A DNA stretch of 64,000 bases, taken from the NCBI GenBank assembly GCA_963575745.1, contig CAUYUJ010018055.1, forward strand, positions 64,001-128,000, in the 5' to 3' direction. The stretch's first letter is position 1, and each line of letters starts with the position of its first letter. Positions 1 through 10,453 of the stretch are shown piece by piece. This stretch comes from Prorocentrum cordatum. Its lineage: Eukaryota; Sar; Dinophyceae; Prorocentrales; Prorocentraceae. The position numbers and the translations under genes were made by a program. Below the pieces are notes generated by a model that worked only from the letters and a program-made list of their open reading frames with translations, had not been told where the DNA came from and did not search any database.

Positions 1-95
1 CCTGTGGCCGACGTGTGCGCCGTCGACCTTTCGGCCCTCTCAAGCACGACCCCAAGTTAGGTGTGCAAAGTCAAGAGCGGGCCATAACTTAGAAA

Positions 96-214
96 TTGTT
101 GTGTGTGGTGTTTGTGTTTTGTTGTTTGTTTTATGCTCCGTCCGGTGTTTGTTTGTGCTTTTTGTGTGTTGTATTGTGTTGTTTTGTTGTATGTGTTTTT
201 GTGTTTTCTATGTG
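96..214. repeat. T/G-rich low-complexity tract
   Basis: About 120 bases made almost only of T and G (runs of TTTGTG and TTGTTG). Reading frames across it are hydrophobic and Cys/Val-rich artefacts of composition. No gene is called here. Confidence 0.8.
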
Positions 215-227
215 GGAGGGATCTGCC

Positions 228-500
228 GCGGTCGATCGCCCGGGGGAGTTCGACTGCCGCCCGGCGCGGATCGCCCCCGCCAAAGTTCCCTCAAAAGGGG
301 GAGCTTGGGCGGGTTTTTTTCCCGTAGGCGCCCCCGCTCGCCTGGGAGGATGCGGGGGGTCCTGGATCGCCCGGGGGGTTCCAGGACGGGCCGACTCGCC
401 CTGGGGGGTTCGGTCCGAGCGGCGGAGTCGCCCGGGGGGGTCTCCGCCGCTCAGTTCCTGCACGAGTCGCCCAGGGTGGTCTCGCCCAGGGGGGTTTCAC
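228..500. repeat. Cluster of small hairpins sharing a TCGCCC-GGGGGG core
   Basis: At least four adjacent inverted repeats enclose nearly the same 13-15 base core (TCGCCCGGGGGGT and variants). The arms differ: 228-235/250-257 (one G-T pair), 359-366/380-387 (8 bp, perfect), 388-394/410-416 (7 bp, one G-T pair) and 417-427/442-452 (11 bp, perfect). Two weaker copies follow at 463-484 and 475-501. The region is GC-rich and has no recognisable coding content. Confidence 0.75.
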
Positions 501-1025
501 CAGGGCGAGGTAGCCCAGGGGGCGCATCAGAGGACAGAGCACGGCGCGAAGAATTCACGCGAATCTTTCGCGGGACTCTCGCGAAGTTTTCGCGGGGGCC
601 CGGACTCTCGCGAATTGTTCGAGGGAGGTGCAACGGTCTGGACAATCGCGCAGGGGGGGCGGGGGCGAAGAAGAGAGGAAGGGAGGTCCGATGCCAAAGC
701 CTCGGGGGCCACCTCCGGGGCCAAGCGAATGACGGACAATTGGAGCAGGGAGCGGCTAAGGATAGAGAAGGGGGGCGAAGGGTAAGAGCCGGAGGGGAGC
801 GCGAGCGGCGCACCGAGGAGCAGCAGCGGAGAGAAAGGGAGTCCTCCGGTGGATCGCACCAAGAACAGGGCGAGCTTGATGACTAAAGTAAGGCCCCGAC
901 TTTGCACACGCAACCGGAGGCCCGACACTGCCAGGCCCAGAGACGGGTACGAGTGAAGCCCCCGCAGCAGCGGCGATCGCTCCGCGCGGCCAGCGGACTG
1001 GACGGGCCCAGGCAGAGCCCCGAAT

Positions 1026-1173
1026 GATGGGGCCCGCTGTCCACCACCACCACCGTGAGTTGGAGGGTTGATGGGGATCCTCCTCTCTCCCTTCTTCCTC
1101 CTCCTCCTCCTCCTCCTCCGCCCCCTCCCCCCCTCCAACTTCTGGCGGTGGTGGTGGGAAACAGGCCCATCAC
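1026..1173. repeat. Fold-back unit 1 enclosing a (CCT)n tract
   Basis: The left arm at 1026-1068 (GATGGGGCCC, then a CCACCACC run, ending GTTGGAGGG) is the reverse complement, with mismatches, of the right arm at 1129-1173. A CTC/CCT microsatellite fills the interior (about 1078-1126). The arms are shared with the unit that follows. Confidence 0.8.
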
Positions 1174-1228
1174 CGCATGCTGCTCGGTCGGTCGGTCCCT
1201 GCTCAAAGCCTGTCCGAGCTGCACTCGG

Positions 1229-1390
1229 TAATGGGCCTGTTTTCCACCACCACTACCACAAGTTGGAGGGGTAAGGAGGTGGAGGAGGAGGAGGAGGAGG
1301 AGGAGGAGGAGGAGGAGGAGGAGGAGGGGGAGGAGGAGGAGGACCCCTTCCCCTCCAACTTGTGGTGGTGGTGGAAAACAGGCCCATCAC
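1229..1390. repeat. Fold-back unit 2 enclosing a (GGA)n tract
   Basis: The left arm at 1229-1271 and the right arm at 1350-1390 are near-perfect inverted copies (ATGGGCCTGTTTTCCACCAC ... AGTTGGAGGGG). They flank a GGA tract at about 1275-1343. The arms match those of the unit just upstream, but the enclosed microsatellite is the opposite strand type. Confidence 0.85.
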
Positions 1391-1865
1391 AGGAGGACGT
1401 CACGGCAAAGTCTTCGGAACTGGGGGAATCCCAACACAAAGCCTGAGCAGGCGGAAACAATCATGTCCCAGAGCATTAACACCCTCCTCCCTAAATCGAT
1501 CGCGCGTTTTGCCGATCCTCAGACCAAGCCGGCAATCCGAGCGTCGTCCTGCTCGCGCAAATTCGGACACGCATAGAACATGTGACCCAAATCACCGACG
1601 GCCTTCCTGTCCCTGCACTCGGGGCGAGAACACATTGAGGTCGGCATCCAGCCTCGCTTATGCATTTCTCTAGATAGTTAGGAAGCCTGCAACCTGAGGA
1701 AACACGATCGCGGCCGACTTGCCTCCCACCATGAGCGCGAGCGCCCACGTCCAGAGCCCCCCCGATCAAATCGAAACCGCCTTGAGATTTCCTTTTCATG
1801 CATGAGCCTGAAGCTTGAAGAAGACTGGAAACAGTTTCACACATGGAGGGCGGGTGATTTTCACC
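1391..1865. other. No gene seen
   Basis: Mixed-composition DNA between the fold-back units and the composite repeat. Short open frames exist on both strands but none looks protein-like, and no repeat structure was recognised. Confidence 0.5.
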
Positions 1866-2712
1866 GGCTCTCGCATTGGCGCCGTGCACAGACGTTTAAA
1901 AAAAACTGTATGCCTTCACAGGGCGAAGGCGGACCGTTTTGAGCATGTGGCTATCGACCTAGCGCTGCGCAGATTCTGTTTCAAAGGATGCAAGGTTTCA
2001 CGGATTGCGAGCGGGTCGTTTTAAAAAGGTTGCTCTCGTGTTAGCGACACGCACACTCGTCTTTAAAACATACAAGAGCTTCACGGACTGAGGGCGGTTC
2101 CTGTTCAAACTGTGGCTCTCGCCTTAGCGCCGCGCACACTCGTTTCAGAAAACCGCAAGAGTTTCACGGACTCTCTGTGCTAACGTACCAGACATGGTGG
2201 TTTGGAACGAATCCAGACTATCATGGCGCAACAAGTACGTTGATTCGCGGTGTTGAAATCGCAGGAAAGGCCTTCTGGCGCGAGTCTGAGTCGTCAAGAC
2301 GCAACAGTAAGCTTGACCCGTGGCGTTGGCCTGCTCCAGCATGCTCACACGGTTGTCTCCCAAAGGGGCACTTCCCTCCCTCATTGGGAGTAAACCTTTT
2401 TATGTGGCCTATGCAGAGAGCTCGGAATGAGGGCGCACTCCAAAACAATCACAATGACTCGCGGCTTTGAAGTCCCAAGAATGGTACTCTGGCACGATTC
2501 AGGACCGTCAAGGCGCAACAGTTACGGTGATTCGCGGCGTTGATGTCCCAGGAATGGCGTTCTGGCACAACTTTGAATGTTCAAGCGGTTGTTTTCCAAC
2601 GGGCCACTTCTCTCAGTGAATGTACGGGGCCTTTGCAGAGGAAATTTGGAGGTAGGGTATGTTTCAATATCGTTGATGAGTCTTGGATTTACACTGGTCC
2701 TCGTATACCTTG
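1866..2712 (+). repeat. Composite dispersed repeat, copy 1
   Basis: It starts with about four tandem units of roughly 80 bp, each containing a variant of GCAAGAGTTTCACGGATTG, a GTGGCTCTCGCC block and a GCGCCGCGCACACTCGTTT block. A second set of roughly 75-bp units follows (variants of GATTCGCGGYGTTGA and TTCTGGCACGA). It ends with a segment containing GTTGATGAGTCTTGG and CACTGGTCCT, directly before a C/CCT-rich tract. The same three modules, in the same order and orientation, recur at 6630-7400. Confidence 0.8.
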
Positions 2713-2716
2713 TCCC

Positions 2717-2904
2717 CCCCCCTCCACCTCCTCTTCCCCCCTCACGCCCCAACTCCTCCTCCACCACCCCCTCCTCTCCATCCTCATCGTGTTCTTCCTC
2801 CGCCACCTCCTCCTATCTCCTCCTCCTGCTCCTCCTCCTGCTCCTCCTCCTCCACCTCCTCCTCATCATCGTCACCATCACCATCACCATCACCATCAAC
2901 ATCC

Positions 2905-2937
<33 letters not shown>

Positions 2938-3366
2938 CCATCCACATCATTCATCAGCAGCATATGCATCAGCATCAGCATCAGCATCAGCATCAGCATC
3001 AGCATCATAATCATCAGCAGCATCAGCATCAGCATCACCAGCATGATAGTCATCATCATCATCATCAGCAGCAGCAGCATCATCAGCATCGTCAGCGTCA
3101 GCCTCAGCATCATCATCATCAGCATCATCATCATCAGCACCAGCATGATCATCATCCTCATCAGTATCACCATCAGCACCATCAGCATCATCAGCATCAT
3201 CAGCATCACCATCATCATTACCATCACCATCACCATCACCATCATCAGCATCATCGTCATCATCGTCATCGTCGTCATCATCATCATCCTCATCCTCATC
3301 CTCCTCCTCCTCATCATCATGATCATCATCATCATCATGTCTTATATTTCCTCCTCCTCCTCCTGC

Positions 3367-3431
<65 letters not shown>

Positions 3432-3595
3432 GTCATCATCGTCATCCTTTCTTCTCTTTCCTCCTCCTCCTCCTCCTCCTCCGCCTCCTCCCCTACCTCA
3501 TCCTCCTCCTCCTCCTCCTCCTCCTGCTCCTCCTCCTCCTCCTCCTCCTCCACTACCTCCTCCCCTACCTCATCCTCCTCCCCCGCCTCCAAGGG
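2717..3595. repeat. (CCT)n / (CAT)n / (CAG)n microsatellite block
   Basis: A mosaic of trinucleotide tracts: CCT-rich at about 2717-2870, CAT/CAG-rich at 2864-3345, CCT at 3345-3368, pure CAT at about 3367-3450, and CCT again to 3595. Long open frames of His, Ser, Ile or Met on all strands are a by-product of stop-free triplet repeats. They are not called as genes. Confidence 0.95.
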
Positions 3596-3713
3596 GGCTG
3601 GGCCGAATGGCCGAGTCTCGACCGCCCCCCACCCCTCGCGGCTCGCGGGTCCGAGGCAGGCGCACACGCTCGCCAATCCCAGGAAGCGCGAGGCCTCCTG
3701 GCGGGCGGAGGGG

Positions 3714-3962
3714 AGGAGGAGGAGGAGGAGGAGGAGGAGGAGGAGGAGGAGGAGGAGGAGGAGGAGGAGGAGGAGGAGGAGGAGCCAGAGGAGGAGGATG
3801 GAGGAGGAGGATGGAGGAGGAGGAGGAGGAGGATGGAGGAGGTGGAGCAGGAGGAGGACGAGGAGGAGGGAAAGAGGGAGGAGGAGGAGGAAGAGCCGGA
3901 GGAGGAGGAGAAGGAGGAGGAGGAGGAGAAGGAGGAGGAGGAGGGATGATGAGGAGGAGGAA
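3714..3962. repeat. (GGA)n-rich tract
   Basis: About 250 bases of GGA/GGAGGAT repeats. It lies after a 120-base unique spacer that follows the CCT block, so the two tracts form a large imperfect inverted pair (CCT...GGA). Confidence 0.95.
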
Positions 3963-4113
3963 GAAAAAATGCGGGTCTGGCTCTGTGAGAGCCGCCGGGA
4001 CCAACGACCCACGTTTTTTGCAGCAGTTTGCTCACGGGCGACCCCGGCGACTATGAGCCACGAACAAGCCACGCCGTTCAGGAAGAGGCACACAGAGGCA
4101 GGAGGGCACACCC

Positions 4114-4422
4114 ATGGCAGAAGGAAGTGATCAAGTCATCGGACAGGATGGACAAAGAGCTGGACATGGAGATTCGGCAGCTCATCTCAAAGACGCCACC
4201 GCCAACCCGAACGTGGCTCAGCCGCACAAACTGTTTCAGAGACCGCCAAATGAGGAAAATATGCACAAGGAGTTCAGAGATGGCATCAAAGACAACATGT
4301 ATCGTCTTGCGCACATAGTTGTCTCGACAAGACTGGCTAGCAGAGAATATGCATTCGCATTAGACGGCCTAAACATGTTCAAATACTGCCTAATGCTGTT
4401 GCAACTGGTGCAACAAAAATGA
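4114..4422 (+). pseudogene. Coding-like ORF, 102 aa, gag/ORF1-like fragment
   Basis: Unlike its surroundings, this frame has a normal mixed composition (MAEGSDQVIGQDGQ at the start, then KLFQRPPNEENMHKEFRDGI, ending LMLLQLVQQK). It starts at an ATG and stops at 4422. The downstream frame (MINETRPKTNEMLDRME and a Glu/Lys-rich stretch near 4471-4660) looks like a continuation after a frameshift. I do not recognise a domain. A hydrophilic, coiled-coil-prone protein followed by a Gln-rich repeat (next entry) would suit a retroelement ORF1 or gag. It lies between two copies of a dispersed repeat, so a transposable origin is plausible but not shown. Confidence 0.4.
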
Positions 4423-4470
4423 TCAACGAGACGAGACCGAAGACCAACGAGATGCTAGATCGCATGGAGC

Positions 4471-5330
4471 ATGGAGCTCATCAGGACACGTGAAAAGGGT
4501 GATCGTCTTCAGAAGCTCGAGGCAGAGGAGTTGAAGCATCTGAGAGAATGTATATCGATCAGCTGGAGGAGCTTAAGGAGGAAGAGGACGAATGCGGCCT
4601 GGAAGAGGACATGCAGGAGGAATGGCATGCCGTCGGTGGTGGAAAAGAGGCTCTGACAGCAGGGGACAAGATCAGCGGCGACATCAACCGAAGCAGATCA
4701 AGTCAATGCCGGTCGAAACAACAACGCGTTGATAAAGCAGCAATAAGGCCTGGTTCACATAGCGATAGCCATGAACGAACGCTAGAACTCGATGGAGCGG
4801 GATCTGTCTCAGATGGCACAGCTGCAGATGGCTCAGATGCAACAGATGCAGCAGCAAATGTACTACATTGCAGGAGTGCAGGGAGTACGGCAGCAGGGAG
4901 TACCTCAGCAGGGCCACCGTGGAGTACCTCAGCAGGGAGATCAGGGAGTACCTCATCAAGGATTGTAGGAAGTACCTCAGCATGGACCCATCAAGGAGTG
5001 CAAGGAGTACCTCAGCAGGCACCTCAGGGAGTACCTCAACAGGAAGCGCATCTGGGAGTGCAGGGAGTACCCCAGCAGGGAGTGTGGAGAGAACCTCAGC
5101 AGGGACAGGGAGTGCCTGCCTCAGCAGGGATTGCAGGGAGTACCTCAGCAGGAAGTCTAAGTACCACAGCAAGGAAAACAATGAGCACCCGTTCAGGGAG
5201 TTCGGGGGGTACCGTTTCAAGGAGTGCAGGATGCACCTTGTTCAGGAATTCAAGGGTTGCCGCCTCCCACCATGCCATACCCGCCAGCATGGAGTTGCAC
5301 AGCCAGATGGTCTGCTGGCATGAGCCCAGA
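4471..5330 (+). pseudogene. Gln-rich coding remnant with QGVPQQ-type 15-bp repeats
   Basis: Read in the frame of 4798-4970, the sequence encodes a Met/Gln-rich run (LSQMAQLQMAQMQQMQQQM). Repeats of GVPQQ follow, based on a 15-bp DNA unit (GGGAGTACCTCAGCA and variants) that continues to about 5160. A stop and several frameshifts break the series, so the repeats appear in all three forward frames (GVPQQ, EYLSR, STSAG). It probably belongs to the same broken protein as the upstream ORF. Confidence 0.45.
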
Positions 5331-5841
5331 CAAAGGGAAAGACAAGGACAATAACTTCGACGGCAGGAGCATCATGGAGTGGATGCACAAGGAGAAAGGA
5401 AGAGGCAAGATGGGGCTTCACACGGCCGAGGACTCGCAGGAGGAGAAGGTGAGACTACTAACAGGCCTAGAACAGCTCCAACGCGAACAACCACAACAGG
5501 TGACAGGCACACGCCGCTGGATCCGCCCATGGAAATCCCCACACTTCTACGATCGCAGCATTCAGTCAGTGTCATATTCCAGTGGTGGCCAACTCTCGCC
5601 GACACAGCCGATGGATCAAGAGGAAATAGAGGTCGTGGCAGGGCCCCACCTCTCGATCACGGCGGACATACGTGCATCAAGGACATCATCGACTCAAATG
5701 TTGGCTCATTTCCTCTCGACTCCGGGACTGCACGAGGAGCTGGCCAGGAAGACGCCAGTACCTCAGGCCAAGAGCTCACATCGAGATTCCCCCTCAAAGC
5801 TGCCAGCGAAAAAGTACCTCAAGGCAGAGGACGACCTCTAA
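5224..5841 (+). pseudogene. Coding-like ORF, 205 aa, C-terminal part of the same remnant
   Basis: This frame continues after the Gln-rich repeats (GIQGLPPPTMPYPPAW, then MSPDKGKDKDNNFDGRSI) into a Lys/Glu-rich, then Ser/Pro-rich segment that ends in KYLKAEDDL and a stop. It has no recognisable domain or zinc knuckle. The mixed composition and lack of low complexity suggest former coding DNA. Assignment to a retroelement ORF1 or gag is inference from context only. Confidence 0.35.
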
Positions 5842-6629
5842 TGCGGCCTGTCAAAATATCCACTGGTCCAGAACATTATATAAATCACCGAAAATGGCCA
5901 CGAGCTGGACTTCACGCCATACCAGTATCATGTCTCCTTTAAGAACGAGTGCGATGATGAGGAAGGGCTTGACCTCATCGATGGTAGTGAACATGAACAG
6001 GGTTCTTCCACCGGGTGATCGACTGCTGGGAATCTGAGCAGCGTTGAGGCGCCCACACCCTCGGAAATTCAGACGTTCCTGTCAGCAACGATTGGTCCCT
6101 TGATCTGGACGTCTCTCTTATCGCCTCCGTCCATATATACCACGCGACAACTTGCGACGAATGCAGTGCACGTGGCCAAGCAAGGGTCATGTCCGCACAC
6201 GAGAGCGGAGCTGAGCAGGACGCGCTCAAGCGACAAGGGCTACCGCCACCGCCAGCAGGGCCCCCAACCCGCCTCGCCTCTATGCGCTTCGCTGCTCCCA
6301 CTGCTCCCCGCCAGTGGTCGCCGTCCTTTCCTGAGCAGGGGAAGCCCACACAGGGTGAAACTGCTGTTGGGGGAGCCGAGAGAGAAATCGCCGGTGATGT
6401 CCACACTCGAGAATAAGAGCGTCAGGGGCTTGTACACGGTGTCGGTTGCTCCTCTCAGACCATGCAACAAACAAGGTCCAAGGTGCGTTTGAATATGAAA
6501 CCCCCGCTTTTGATCACGCCCCCCCCCCCTGCCCTCCCAGAGGTTGCCAGTTTCGCGCGGGCTATGTGTCCCCCGTCGGAGAACTATTGGCATCGTGCTG
6601 CTGTACTGCATTTCAATGTAGACACACGA
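5842..6629. other. No recognisable gene
   Basis: GC-mixed DNA between the coding remnant and the second composite repeat. Short open frames occur, none convincing. Confidence 0.4.
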
Positions 6630-7403
6630 GACCGTAAGTTTGTTCAAAATGTTGCTCTCTATCGCTTCGGCGCCGTGCACAATCGTCTTAAAAACTGCAA
6701 GAATTTCACGGATTGAGGGCGGGTGGTGTTCAAAATGTGGCTCTCGCGTAAGCGCCGCGCACATTCGTTTAAAAAGTTGCAAGAGCTTCACGGATTGAAG
6801 GCAGGTCGTTTCCAAACTGTTGCTCTCGCCTTCGCGCCACGCATACTCGTTTCCAGACAGTTCCAAGAACTTCACGGATTGAGGGCAGATCGTTTTCAAA
6901 ATGTGGATGTCGCCTCAGCGCCGCGCACATTCGTTTTTAAAACATGCCAGAGCTTCACAGATTGAGGGCGGCTCCTTCTCAAAATGTGGTTTTCGCCTTA
7001 GAACCGCGCACAGTCATTTCAAGAACTTTGGAAGAGCTTCGCGGGCTATCTTGATTAAAGTAATGGTTCGGACAGTTTCCGAACGATTCAGGTTTGTCAT
7101 GGCGCAACAATTACTTTGATTCGCGGTGTTGAAGTCCCAGGAACAGCGTTCTGGCACGATTCAGCATCGTCAAGCTGCAACAGTCCGATTGACTCGTGGC
7201 GTTGAAATCCTTGGAATCCTAAGAACGGTGCTTTGGCACGCTCCAGGGCTTTCGCACGGTTGCCTCCCAACAGGGCGCGCTCCTCAGCCGAAGTGAACCC
7301 CTGTATGGGCCCTGCGAAGAGGAAGCTCAGAGGGAGGGTGTGTCCCAACATCGTTGACGAGTCTTGGGCTTGCACTGGTCCTTCTCCTCCTCCTCCTCAG
7401 CCA
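6630..7403 (+). repeat. Composite dispersed repeat, copy 2
   Basis: It has the same module order as 1866-2712: about five roughly 80-bp units (TTCACGGATTGAGGGCGG, GTGGCTCTCGC, GCCGCGCACATTCGTTT variants), then roughly 75-bp units (ATGGCGCAACAATTACTTTG, GATTCGCGGTGTTGAAGTCC), then a terminal segment with CATCGTTGACGAGTCTTGGG and CACTGGTCCTTCT. It ends in a short (CTC)n run. It is clearly homologous to copy 1 with many substitutions. Confidence 0.8.
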
Positions 7404-7418
7404 TGTTCCGCCCCTGGC

Positions 7419-7539
7419 CATCGCTCGGACGTCCATTCACTTGTGTTTGTTCGGTTTTGTGCGTGGCTTTTTCGCCAGATGATCAAGGATGCTCCTCGAT
7501 GGTCCTCGCCGCAGGAAAAAGGCACACGTCCGAGCGATG
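7419..7539. mobile_element. MITE-like element, family A copy 1
   Basis: Terminal inverted repeats CATCGCTCGGACGT (7419-7432) and ACGTCCGAGCGATG (7526-7539) are exact reverse complements. The interior includes GATCAAGGATGCTCCTCGAT. A second copy with the same ends and interior lies at 61346-61470. The element is too short for a transposase. Confidence 0.75.
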
Positions 7540-8387
7540 CCAAGGGACCCAGGCGGGGCGTGCGTGCGCCGGGCCCCCCACCTCGGGCGCGGGAGAGCGC
7601 AAGCTTGCAGATGGCCACACGCTCCAGGGCTGCGCAGCGGGCTGCCCAGCCAAGACCCGCCGGCGCAGCCGCTGCCGAGAGCAGCCGCTGCGGCGCGGCC
7701 GCCCTGGCGCACGGCGTCCGGGGAGGGCGGGCCCGCGGGAACGCCGGGTGCCACAGCGGCGGGCCCGCGTCGCCGCTCCACAGAGGGGCTTGGCCTGAGA
7801 GCGTCCCCGTGGCGGAAGGAGGCGCAGACGAAGAGAGAGTTCGCATGGACCCGGAGGGCGACCTGAGTGGACCACAGGGCCAGCGTGGCGCAGCGGGGCC
7901 GCAGCGCCAGCGGCGGAGCACACCCCGGCGGGCGGCGCCAGACCCACAAGGGGCTCCACGGGAGGACGGGAGGACCTCGGCAGCTCCACCGCGGCGCAGG
8001 CGGGAATCCCAAAGGCCACCGTCGATGCCGCGGGGAGTGAGGACCCCTCCTCCTTTGCAGAGCTGCGCAGTACCAAGGATGCAGCCCATGGCGCAGGCTG
8101 TGTCAGATGTCGGTGAATGGCACGTACATCGCTTACCAGTCCTGCGCGGACCAGGGCGGGGCCCCGAGGGGCCACCGTGGGAATTGGGACGAGGCGAACG
8201 AGTACGACAGCTACCTCTCCTGCGCGAACCAGGGCGGAGCCCCGAGGGGCCAGTATAGGAATTGAGACGAGGTGCAGGCGTACGGCAACATCAAGTCCTG
8301 CGCGAACCAGCGTCTGGCCTTGGCACCGCCGGACCGCCAGCCTGAGAGGTGGGACCAAGTAAAGAAAAGCGGGAACTGACGCCTCGA
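7540..8387. other. GC-rich DNA, no convincing gene
   Basis: Long open frames on several strands are rich in Arg, Ala, Gly and Pro, as expected from GC content. A short direct repeat sits at 8146-8260 (CGAACCAGGGCGGAGCCCC-type units, about three copies). No domain was recognised. Confidence 0.5.
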
Positions 8388-8640
8388 GGAGGAGGAGGGG
8401 GAGGAGGAGGAGGAGGAGGAGGAGGAGGAGGAGGAGGGGAGGAGGAGGAGGGAGGAAAGGGAGAGAGGAGGAGGAGGAGGAGGAGGAGGAGGTGGATGGA
8501 GGAGGAGGAGGAGGAGGGGAGGAGGGAGGGAGGAGGAGAGGAGGAGGAGGAGGAAGAGAGGAGGGAGGAGGGGAGGGGGAGGGGGGGTTGAGAGGGAGGG
8601 AGGAGAGGGGGGGGGAGGAGGATGCCACAGGAGGAGGAGG
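8388..8640. repeat. (GGA)n-rich tract
   Basis: About 250 bases of GGA/GGGA repeats. Gly, Arg and Glu frames across it are repeat artefacts. Confidence 0.95.
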
Positions 8641-8816
8641 AGGAGCAGAGACCGTGCACTGCCGGTCCGAAGAGGGCCAGAGACAAGCTGGACGAGCTCC
8701 ACACGCGCCTGGCCGGCGCCTGGCGCCTAGCCTCGTGGACAAAGGAGCCGCCGCCGCAGCACGACGAGGCGCCGCAGCTGCAGCCGCCGCGCCCTGGGCT
8801 GACGTCGGTGTCCCCC

Positions 8817-8908
8817 ACACCCTCCTCCTCCCTCCTCCACCTCCTCCTCCTCCCTCCTCCTCCTCCTCCTCCTCCTCCTCCTCCTCCTCCTCCCCCTCCC
8901 CCTCCTCG
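8817..8908. repeat. (CCT)n tract
   Basis: A CCT/CTC microsatellite following the GGA tract after about 180 unique bases, again giving an imperfect inverted pair. Confidence 0.9.
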
Positions 8909-9435
8909 AGTACCCCGAGCACCCGTGTACCCCGAGTACTCGTTCGAGTTCGACTGAGAGGCCGTGCCAATGAGCTGGCTCTCAGCAGTGATGAACGGAA
9001 GGCGTGCGGGCGGGTTCCAAAACGGACCTGCCGCTACCGCGTTGTCTCTGATCTTTTCAAACCAACGGCAGCGTGCCGTCACGAAGATTTTCGTGCGTAC
9101 GCGTGGGCGTCTCTGTGCAATCGGTCGGCACGCGTGTCAGGCACATCTGGCGCCAGGCTTCGGGCGCATGGGGGAAGCCAATAGGCTCGCGTTCGGTAGT
9201 CTGATGCAGTTGGCTGGCAGAATAGCACTGCCCCGTGGCCTAAACATGCTTCTGGTCGGGCGCGAGGCCCGTAAAGTAGGAGCAGGCGGTGCCCAGCAGG
9301 TCTGGTTGGGCCCGAGGCCCGTACAGGAGGTCCCCGCGAGGGGCGTGTATGACCGCGAGGCGCCATGCCGCACTGCAGTGGCGGCTAGATCTGCTCTAGC
9401 CTGCGACTGTCTGGCGATCCAAGAGTTCCCGAAAC
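8909..9435. other. No recognisable gene
   Basis: Unique-looking DNA between CCT tracts. A 197-aa frame begins at 8964, but it runs into the microsatellite and has no domain I recognise. Confidence 0.4.
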
Positions 9436-9497
9436 GTTCCTCCTCCTCCTCCTCCTCCTCCTCCTCCTCCTCCTCCTCCTCCTCCTCCTCCTCCTCC
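9436..9497. repeat. (TCC)n tract
   Basis: About 20 copies of TCC, nearly pure. Confidence 0.95.
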
Positions 9498-10136
9498 GCG
9501 GCGGGGGTGGGCGCGAAGAGGGTCCACGAATCCTTGGAGTCCGGCAGCAGCGCGTAGCTCAGCGCCTGGTCGCTGGCCAAGTAGGCGCCCTGCCCGCAGC
9601 CCCACAGCGCCGTCCCCAGCACCTCGGAGGAAGGAAGTGAGGAGTAGGGAGAAGGGAGGAGGAAGACGAGGAGCCAGGATTGGTGAGGAGGGGAGGAGAC
9701 GAGGGCGGAGGCTAACGAGGAGGAGTCGGGGAAGGGAAGGATCAGGAGGAAGGACAACGAGAGAGCAGCAGGTGGAAGCGGGGGAGGAGGACGATGAGGA
9801 GTCGGTGAATACAAGTGAGGGGGAAAAGGAAGGAATCTAGGAGGGGTGAATCTAATGCAGGAGGGGGTGAGGAGGAGGGGAACGAGGAACGAGAAGAGCC
9901 GAGGAGAAATATCAACGAGTAGGGGCAAGGAAGAGGGGGGAGGATGAAGGAGAGGGAAGAACGAAAATGGGGGAAGAAAAACAGGCCGCGTGCAGACGGA
10001 GGCACCATGTACGGCATCCACACGGCCGCCAGGGTCTCGTCGTCCTGTGTTTTCAGTTGGTTCGGAAGGGCGTTGGGCGCGGATGGCCCTCGCTGGGCTT
10101 CTGGAGGCCCCGGAAGCCTCTGTAAAACTCCTGGTT

Positions 10137-10328
10137 CTCCTCCTCCTCCTCCTCCTCCTCCTCCACCTCCTCCTCCTCCCCCTCCTCATCGTCATCAGCA
10201 TCGGCAATATCGGCATCATTATCATCACATCATCATCGTCATCATCGCCATCCGCATCACCATCCTCATCCGCATCCTCATCCTCATCCTCATCCTCATC
10301 CTCCTCCTCCTCCTCCTCCTCCTCCTCC

Positions 10329-10375
<47 letters not shown>

Positions 10376-10453
10376 GTCATCATCAATATCATCGTCATCG
10401 TCATCGTCATCATCATCATCAGCATCAGCATCAGCATCAGCATCATCATCTTA
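10137..10453. repeat. (CCT)n then (CAT)n microsatellite
   Basis: CCT repeats at 10137-10180 and 10300-10330, CAT/CGT/CAG repeats elsewhere to 10453. The frames are Ser, Ile, His or Met homopolymers. Confidence 0.95.

Noticed and set aside
96-886. Overlapping frames starting with Cys/Val/Leu-rich segments resembling signal peptides
   Set aside because: The hydrophobic part is translation of a T/G-rich tract and the rest is translation of the hairpin cluster. No domain.
2577-4130. Long open frames of poly-His, poly-Ser, poly-Ile, poly-Met, poly-Asp or poly-Glu (also at 9.1-10.6, 28.4-29.6, 41.2-43.5, 44.0-44.8 and 55.3-57.0 kb)
   Set aside because: They exist only because CAT, CCT and GGA repeats lack stop codons. 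The flanks show no conserved coding sequence and every frame is open.
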